DNA of 64,000 nucleotides, from NCBI GenBank assembly GCA_035541735.1, contig DATKMS010000023.1:1-64000 (forward strand), read 5' to 3'. A program made the translations under genes and the position numbers. Source of the DNA: DATKMS01 sp035541735. GTDB taxonomy: Bacteria; Desulfobacterota; Binatia; HRBIN30. Positions 59,335-64,000 of this stretch are shown here, piece after piece. A model generated the notes under the pieces. That model saw only the letters and a program-made list of their open reading frames with translations, made no database searches and was not told where the DNA came from. The stretch's first letter is position 1. Each line of letters begins with the position of its first letter.

Positions 59335-60387
59335 ATGAAGGTGGCGCGCCTCTACGACTACCTCGATGTGCGCATCGAGGAGGAGCAAGTGCCGCGCCCC
59401 GGTCCTGGTGAGGCGTTGGTGCGGACGCGCGCGTGCGGCATCTGCTCCGGAGACGTCGTCCCGTGGTACATTCGCAAGAAGGCACCACTGGTGTTCGGAC
59501 ACGAGCCCGTGGGGGAAATCGTCGAGGTCGGTCCGGGCGTCACGCATGTGGCCCCGGGCACGCGTGTCTTCGTCCATCATCACGCGCCTTGCCTCGCCTG
59601 TCGCGCCTGCCGCCGCGGAGAATTTGTCCAGTGTCCGACGTGGCGTGCCACCAAGATCGTTCCGGGCGGCATGGCGGAATACTTCCTGGTACCGGAAATC
59701 AACCTGGCGGGCGATACGTTGGTGTTACCGGACACGGTCAGCGACGAAGATGGTGCGCTGGTGGAACCGACCGCGTGCGTGGTGAAGTCATTGACGCGCG
59801 CCGGCCAGGTTGCCGATGCCTCCATTCTGATCATCGGGCTGGGCGTCATGGGCCAACTGCACGTCGTGCTGGCGCGACATCTCGGTGCAGGGCAGATCCT
59901 CGCCGCCGACCTGGTTGCGACGCGCTGCGCGCATGCGCGCGGACTCGGCGCGGATGTCGTCATCGATGCGTCGGCGGGCGACCTCGCGGCGCAAGTGGCG
60001 GAGATCACCTCGGGTGACGGCGCCGAGGTGGTCATCGTGGGACCGGCCACCATAGACGCATTGGAAATTGGGCTGCGCTGCGTCGCACGTGGCGGTACGG
60101 TGGTGCAGTTCATGGGGACGCCGCCGGAGGAGCGCTTGCAGCTGTCGCCCCACGACCTCTACTTTCGCGAGGTGCGGCTGGTCCCCAGCTACTCGTGCGG
60201 GCCCATGGAGACGCGCGCCGCGCTACGGTACGTCGCCGATGGAATTGTTGCCGCCCGCCATGTGGTGACACACCGGTTCCCACTGGCCGCGGCGCGCGAC
60301 GCGTATCGCGTCGCGGCGCAGGACAAGGCGGCCCTCAAGACCCTCGTAACTTTTGGGGAGACGGGGCCGAGTCACCCACTCGCCTGA
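59335..60387 (+). CDS. Second zinc-dependent alcohol dehydrogenase, MDR family
   Basis: 350 residues from ATG 59335. Catalytic zinc motifs are CGICSGDVVPW and FGHEPVGEI. The structural zinc site is CLACRACRRGEFVQC. ILIIGLGVMGQLHVVLARHLG is the nucleotide site. It is similar to but clearly not a recent copy of the gene upstream. Two different MDR enzymes in one operon suggest two steps of one pathway, for example sugar-alcohol or threonine-like oxidation. An intrinsic terminator follows. Confidence 0.9.
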   Translation: MKVARLYDYLDVRIEEEQVPRPGPGEALVRTRACGICSGDVVPWYIRKKAPLVFGHEPVGEIVEVGPGVTHVAPGTRVFVHHHAPCLACRACRRGEFVQCPTWRATKIVPGGMAEYFLVPEINLAGDTLVLPDTVSDEDGALVEPTACVVKSLTRAGQVADASILIIGLGVMGQLHVVLARHLGAGQILAADLVATRCAHARGLGADVVIDASAGDLAAQVAEITSGDGAEVVIVGPATIDALEIGLRCVARGGTVVQFMGTPPEERLQLSPHDLYFREVRLVPSYSCGPMETRAALRYVADGIVAARHVVTHRFPLAAARDAYRVAAQDKAALKTLVTFGETGPSHPLA

Positions 60388-60451
60388 GAGGCCGCCAGCA
60401 AGGGCCTGTTGATCGTTGCGGGGCGTGCGGAACCGACGCGCCGCCGCAAAC

Positions 60452-60483
60452 AAAAAAGGCGACCCGCGGGTCGCCTTTCTTTC
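60452..60483. terminator. Two-way intrinsic terminator
   Basis: A stem GGCGACCCGCGGGTCGCC (60458-60475) has AAAAAA on one side and TTTCTTTCT on the other. It sits between the stop of the second dehydrogenase (plus strand) and the stop of the first lipoprotein gene (minus strand). It should end both transcripts. Confidence 0.9.
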
Positions 60484-60501
60484 TCGCCCGTAGGCGGCGA
60501 G

Positions 60502-60756
60502 TTACTTCCGCATGTGCTTCTGGAAAATGGCTTCGGCTTTATCGGCGGCTGCCTGCGCCTTCGCAGCTGCGTCAGCAGCTTGGCGTGCAGCTGCTTCCGC
60601 CTTGCTTGCGGCAGCTTCCGACTTGCTCGCGGCGGCTTCCATGCGTGCCGCAAGGTCCTTCTCCGCTTGGCTCGGTCCACACCCGGCCGTGACGCCAGCC
60701 AGCAGCACCATCCCCGCAAGTCCAGCCGCAACCCGTGTCATCGTTCCAAATCGCAT
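60502..60756 (-). CDS. Small alanine-zipper lipoprotein, copy 1
   Basis: 84 residues, preceded by AAGGAGGTGACAGG. A lipoprotein signal ends VTAGC. The mature part is a continuous Ala/Lys helix (MEAAASKSEAAASKAEAAARQAADAAAKAQAAADKAE) and ends with MRK, like Lpp or OprI. It should anchor in the outer membrane and form trimeric coiled coils. It is next to a second copy. Confidence 0.85.
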   Translation of the reverse strand: MRFGTMTRVAAGLAGMVLLAGVTAGCGPSQAEKDLAARMEAAASKSEAAASKAEAAARQAADAAAKAQAAADKAEAIFQKHMRK

Positions 60757-60838
60757 CCTGTCACCTCCTTACTCACCCTCCTCTGCCTTCTGGCCAAAGC
60801 GGGCGATGTAGTCAAAGGGCCTGTTCTAGATCGGTCGA

Positions 60839-61099
60839 TTACTTTCGCATACTCTTGTGGAACATCGCCTCGGCCTTATCCGCTGCCGCCTGCGCCTTTG
60901 CCGCTGCATCGGCTGCATTCCTGGCCGCCTGCTCGGCCTTGCTGGCAGCCATCTCTGACTTGCTCGCGGCGGCTTCAACACGCGAGGCCATCTGTTCCTG
61001 CTCAGGTGTTGGCTTCTTTTCGCATCCCGCTGTCACCATCGCCAACACCGCCATACTGGCAATGCTTGCAGCAATTTGAGTCTTCCTATCGAACCGCAT
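60839..61099 (-). CDS. Small alanine-zipper lipoprotein, copy 2
   Basis: 86 residues from ATG 61099, preceded by AAGGAGGTGACGTG. Lipobox VTAGC, then a short charged spacer (EKKPTPEQEQ) and the same Ala/Lys helical repeat ending in FHKSMRK. It is a tandem duplicate of the copy downstream, 82 bases apart. The spacer differs, so the duplication is not very recent. The pair may tune outer-membrane stability. Confidence 0.85.
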   Translation of the reverse strand: MRFDRKTQIAASIASMAVLAMVTAGCEKKPTPEQEQMASRVEAAASKSEMAASKAEQAARNAADAAAKAQAAADKAEAMFHKSMRK

Positions 61100-61223
61100 C
61101 ACGTCACCTCCTTAACTCGCCGCGCAATGCTTCCTCCACTCGCTCGCGGGTGTTTCATTGCACAAAAAGTCACGCGCCGCAAGGGCCGAGCAGTGCCAAA
61201 CGGCAAAAGCCCTGAATTGGCGA

Positions 61224-62117
61224 TCAGAATCCAACGTGCACCCCACCGACGGGCACAACGCCGGGAGGCGTATTTTGGTAGTTGAGAAGCGGCTGCGTAT
61301 TGGTGGCGATATCCGGCGACAGACGGCTCGCGAGGAATCCGGACGGGGGGCCCGGCTGCACGCCGCCAGCGGCCACGGGCTGCACAACGGCAGATGGAAC
61401 GTCCTGCGGCGCCAGCAGGGCTCCACTCCCAGCGGCATGTTGCAGGTTCAACCCGTTCGGGCGCCCAGTCCCGATGATCTGCAAGCCGGACAGGTACTGC
61501 CCCAGTTGGGCATCATCCAGTTGTTGGGGCGCCGTCGGGAAGCGTCCCTTCTCCACCCGAGACAGGAGCCGAGGGCCCACCTGAACGCCCGCGCCCAGCA
61601 CGCCGAGCTTGCCAGCAACTTCGACGGTCTCGGCCAGGCCCACGATATCGGTGGCCTCGGCGTTGGGGTCGTAGAGGACAATGAACTCTGTACCGCGCAC
61701 ACCGGCGATGGCGGTCGGCGTCTCGATCTCGTAGCGCGCCCGCGGCTGCCGATAGTATTCGCTGACCCAGGCGCGCACTTTGCCTTTGACGACGCGCAGC
61801 AGGGTGTCGAAGCGCCGTCCCTCCGCATCGAAAGCCTGTTTATCCACGGTCAGCTCGCTCTTCGGGGCAACGTCAAGCACCGAGTCGTCCCGAAAGACGA
61901 CTTTCGCCGCATCGTTGGCGCCGGTGCGTAGCCGATCGCCGACGAAGATCGGTGCGCCCACACTGGCGTTCTGCCACGTCGCTGCGCGCTGCACCTGCAG
62001 CGCGCCCTGCATGGCCGCGACCGTGCCGACCTCCGTTTGGGCCCACACCCGGGCCGCCCATAACACCACCCCAACCAGCAGCCACAACGATCGCAATCCG
62101 TATCGCCGGTCCATCAT
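61224..62117 (-). CDS. Exported FecR-domain protein
   Basis: 297 residues. The signal peptide is LRSLWLLVGVVLWAARVWA. A FecR domain follows: GTVAAMQGALQVQR, IFVGDRLRTGANDAAKVVFRDDSVLDVAPKSEL, then VKGKVRAWVSEYY and IETPTAIAGVRGTEFIVLY. Its C-terminus is Pro/Gly-rich without a clear domain. There is no DNA-binding or membrane sigma-regulator part, so it is not a classical FecR. It follows the TPR-barrel gene by five bases, so they are in one operon and may form a surface complex. Confidence 0.82.
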   Translation of the reverse strand: MMDRRYGLRSLWLLVGVVLWAARVWAQTEVGTVAAMQGALQVQRAATWQNASVGAPIFVGDRLRTGANDAAKVVFRDDSVLDVAPKSELTVDKQAFDAEGRRFDTLLRVVKGKVRAWVSEYYRQPRARYEIETPTAIAGVRGTEFIVLYDPNAEATDIVGLAETVEVAGKLGVLGAGVQVGPRLLSRVEKGRFPTAPQQLDDAQLGQYLSGLQIIGTGRPNGLNLQHAAGSGALLAPQDVPSAVVQPVAAGGVQPGPPSGFLASRLSPDIATNTQPLLNYQNTPPGVVPVGGVHVGF

Positions 62118-62122
62118 CTGCC

Positions 62123-63697
62123 TCAGAAACTGACCCGCACACTCCCCGCCACAATCCCGCGGTCGTACTCGAAGTCGGAAATGTTCGAGTTGTTGATGAC
62201 CCCGAAGTAGTCTATCTCGGCCGACACGTTCTCTGTCAAGCTGCGCTGCAAAGCGATGGCGAACTGGTTTTCGTTGTCGTGACGCCGGTACCCAAACGGT
62301 TGGCCGACACCTTGCCCGCTGCGGCTGTTCGGGTACTGATAGTCCTCGAGACGAAATAGGTAGGCGACCTGCAGGTGCATGAGCCAGTACAGGGGGACGT
62401 GCAGGTCAATGTCGCCTTGATTGCCGATGTTTTGGAAGTCGCGGGCATCCAAGCCATTGTTCAGGGTGGTTTCCGCATCGAACTGATAGCCGAAGTTGAG
62501 CAACCAGTCTCCCGGACCGAGCGTACCCAGGTTGAAGTATTGGCGGATGCCGACGGCGTTATTGATGCCATTGCGGGCCGGCCTGTAGGGCTCGCGGAAG
62601 AAGTCACGCGCCCGCAGCGTGTAGTAGGCCTGGGTGGCCGCCGTGTCGCTCTCGTTCAGGCTGATCCACGGCGTGCCCAATCCTTCCTGGAAGAACGACT
62701 GATAATCGAGCGCATAGAAGTCGTACATCGCCGACAGACCATAGCTCCACTTGCCGGGCGGGGACAGGGCGTCGAACCGCAGCCGATGCCCCTGCAGATC
62801 AAACTGCGTGAGATTGAAGTGGATACTCTGGTAGAAATCATACTCGGCATTGAGCGATCCCTTGTCGCCCCTGAGGAGCTGATAGGTACCGCCCAAGCCG
62901 ATCACCGCGCGTCCATCGGCTTGTTTGGTGATGCCTTCGGAAACTTTGACTCCGGCGTCGGAGGGAGCAAGCACGACGTTCGTGTCATACTGGAAGCCAA
63001 GCTCGCCGTAGACCAGCCACGGCTTTTGCGGAACCGCCGGACCGCCAGCTGGCTGCGGCTTCTCACCCACGGCGCGCTGCGCGGCCTTGCCGATCTCGGA
63101 TTGCGGCTGCTCCCGCATCACTTGTTGCATCTCGGCGCGTGCCGCGTCCGTCTTCCCCTGCCGGTACAGCGCTAGGCCAGCGTAGTACTGGGCGCTGGGT
63201 CGCAGATCGGGATCCGCCTCGGCTTCGCCGAGGTACTTCTGCGCCGCCGTATCATCGCCCGTGCGGTAATACGTCAGTCCGAGGAAGAAGGCCGCTGTGA
63301 AGCGCTCGACACCTTGCTGATAGGCACGCTCCAACCAGGTCTTCGCCGGCGCGTACTGTCCATCGTCAAAATAGGCGATCCCCAAATCCAGCGCCGCGTG
63401 TGGCAAAGCCGGGTTGAGTTGAAGCGCATGCTCGATATCACGGATCGCCGCCGCAGACTGCTTGAGCCGCGCCAGCGTCAGGCCGCGGTAATAGAGCGCG
63501 ACCGCGTCATTGGGATCCGCGGCAACCGCCCGGTCGAAGAGCGTATACGCCTGCTCCCACTGCCCGCGATCGAAAGGAATCAGACCGCGTGCATACAAGG
63601 CCTGCGAGCGCACATTGGCCGCAGCGGGGCGGAGCGACAGTGTCGCCGTCAGTGCCGATACGACCGCAATGACTACCAGCCTGCGGGCCGACTTCAC
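62123..63697 (-). CDS. TPR domain plus outer-membrane beta-barrel protein
   Basis: About 524 residues from a GTG at 63697 (another GTG two codons upstream is possible). A signal peptide ends RPAAA. About five TPR units follow (LYARGLIPFDRGQWEQAYTLFDRAVA, ALYYRGLTLARLKQSAAA, AALDLGIAYFDDGQYAPAK, AAFFLGLTYYRTGDD, QYYAGLALYRQGKTDAA). From about residue 235 a barrel-like region of alternating aromatic/polar strands runs to a terminal VSF. This layout resembles surface-lipoprotein-assembly-like proteins. It is between a YVTN protein and a FecR protein. Confidence 0.78.
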   Translation of the reverse strand: MKSARRLVVIAVVSALTATLSLRPAAANVRSQALYARGLIPFDRGQWEQAYTLFDRAVAADPNDAVALYYRGLTLARLKQSAAAIRDIEHALQLNPALPHAALDLGIAYFDDGQYAPAKTWLERAYQQGVERFTAAFFLGLTYYRTGDDTAAQKYLGEAEADPDLRPSAQYYAGLALYRQGKTDAARAEMQQVMREQPQSEIGKAAQRAVGEKPQPAGGPAVPQKPWLVYGELGFQYDTNVVLAPSDAGVKVSEGITKQADGRAVIGLGGTYQLLRGDKGSLNAEYDFYQSIHFNLTQFDLQGHRLRFDALSPPGKWSYGLSAMYDFYALDYQSFFQEGLGTPWISLNESDTAATQAYYTLRARDFFREPYRPARNGINNAVGIRQYFNLGTLGPGDWLLNFGYQFDAETTLNNGLDARDFQNIGNQGDIDLHVPLYWLMHLQVAYLFRLEDYQYPNSRSGQGVGQPFGYRRHDNENQFAIALQRSLTENVSAEIDYFGVINNSNISDFEYDRGIVAGSVRVSF

Positions 63698-63728
63698 AGT
63701 CACACCCTCCCGTCCTCGCGCCTGCGCC

Positions 63729-64000
63729 TCATAGAGTGGGGGTGCCCGGCCCGATGAACCGGCCGAACGCAGCCGGAGCGCTCCCCACGTCGATGTTGCT
63801 CACGCCGCCGGTGGCGACGTCGATTACCGAAACTTTGTCCGCTCCCAGGGCCGCGACGTACACGCTCGTGCCCTCGGCGTTGACCGAAATCCCGAAGGGA
63901 CCGTTTGCCACGCCGATCGTCGCCATAACCTGGTTGTTCGTCGTGTCGATGACCGAGACGCTGTTGTCCAAGAAGTTGGACACGTACACGCGAGTGCCGG
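63729..64000 (-). CDS. YVTN-type beta-propeller protein, N-terminus beyond window
   Basis: The frame is open to the window edge. The visible C-terminal 90 residues have two YVTN repeats: VYVSNFLDNSVSVIDTTNNQVMATI and VYVAALGADKVSVIDVATG. Such beta-propellers are exported and bind ligands or proteins. The Met that appears at 63989 is probably internal, because the repeat continues upstream. It lies 31 bases upstream of the TPR-barrel gene on the same strand. Confidence 0.85.
   Translation of the reverse strand, partial: GTRVYVSNFLDNSVSVIDTTNNQVMATIGVANGPFGISVNAEGTSVYVAALGADKVSVIDVATGGVSNIDVGSAPAAFGRFIGPGTPTL

Overview
The window is GC-rich bacterial chromosome with dense genes, mostly in short operons. 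It has no rRNA or tRNA that I can see, no CRISPR array and no transposase. Several traits together suggest a Deltaproteobacteria-related or Candidatus Binatota-like organism: secreted proteins with dockerin-like Asp/Asn loops joined to very long Thr-Pro linkers, Cys-rich secreted paralogs, a fused class III CoA-transferase, many aldehyde dehydrogenases, an adenylate cyclase/AAA/TPR giant and a PBP_like-domain regulator. The taxon is my inference; no marker gene here proves it.

Layout. 0-8 kb holds housekeeping and envelope genes: HupE/UreJ-family membrane protein cut by the edge, parvulin isomerase, DUF3604 protein, HAD phosphatase, SDR, NicO-type metal permease, and an MFS pseudogene with an internal deletion. 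8-16 kb holds DUF309, a CSLREA/cohesin-like/dockerin surface protein, a run of small enzymes, and a ttuB-ttuA-trmI cassette for two tRNA T-loop modifications. 16-20.6 kb is signalling: REC-PAS-histidine kinase, two stand-alone receivers, a small XRE regulator and a frameshifted DUF1232 gene. 20.7-33.5 kb is an extracellular block: four tandem secreted Cys-containing paralogs, two paralogous dockerin/Thr-Pro giants and, after three enzymes, a third dockerin protein.

33.5-44.6 kb is the most interesting block. A PadR-type regulator fused to a PBP_like ligand-binding domain is followed by three aldehyde dehydrogenases and then by an ECF-importer operon (TiaS-like protein, tandem ATPase, EcfT, S component, TonB-dependent receptor) with 1-4 base overlaps or a very short gap between successive genes. 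The same inverted repeat lies at the regulator's ribosome binding site and upstream of the importer operon, which suggests one regulon for a substrate that is not yet identified.

44.9-48.9 kb has the cyclase/AAA/TPR protein and a cupin. 49-56.7 kb is an operon-like row that starts with an ECF sigma factor and a membrane anti-sigma factor carrying a C-terminal CxxCH heme motif. A di-heme peroxidase, a secreted phosphoesterase, a cytochrome c, a Spy/CpxP-like protein, a double CoA-transferase and a universal stress protein follow. 56.7-64 kb has holA, two zinc dehydrogenases, two tandem alanine-zipper lipoproteins, and a YVTN / TPR-beta-barrel / FecR row cut by the window edge.

Small palindromic or heptameric repeats recur (2.2, 16.1, 42.0, 44.7, 48.1 and 54.9 kb). 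They sit in unusual places: two at stop codons and two in frame inside coding sequence.
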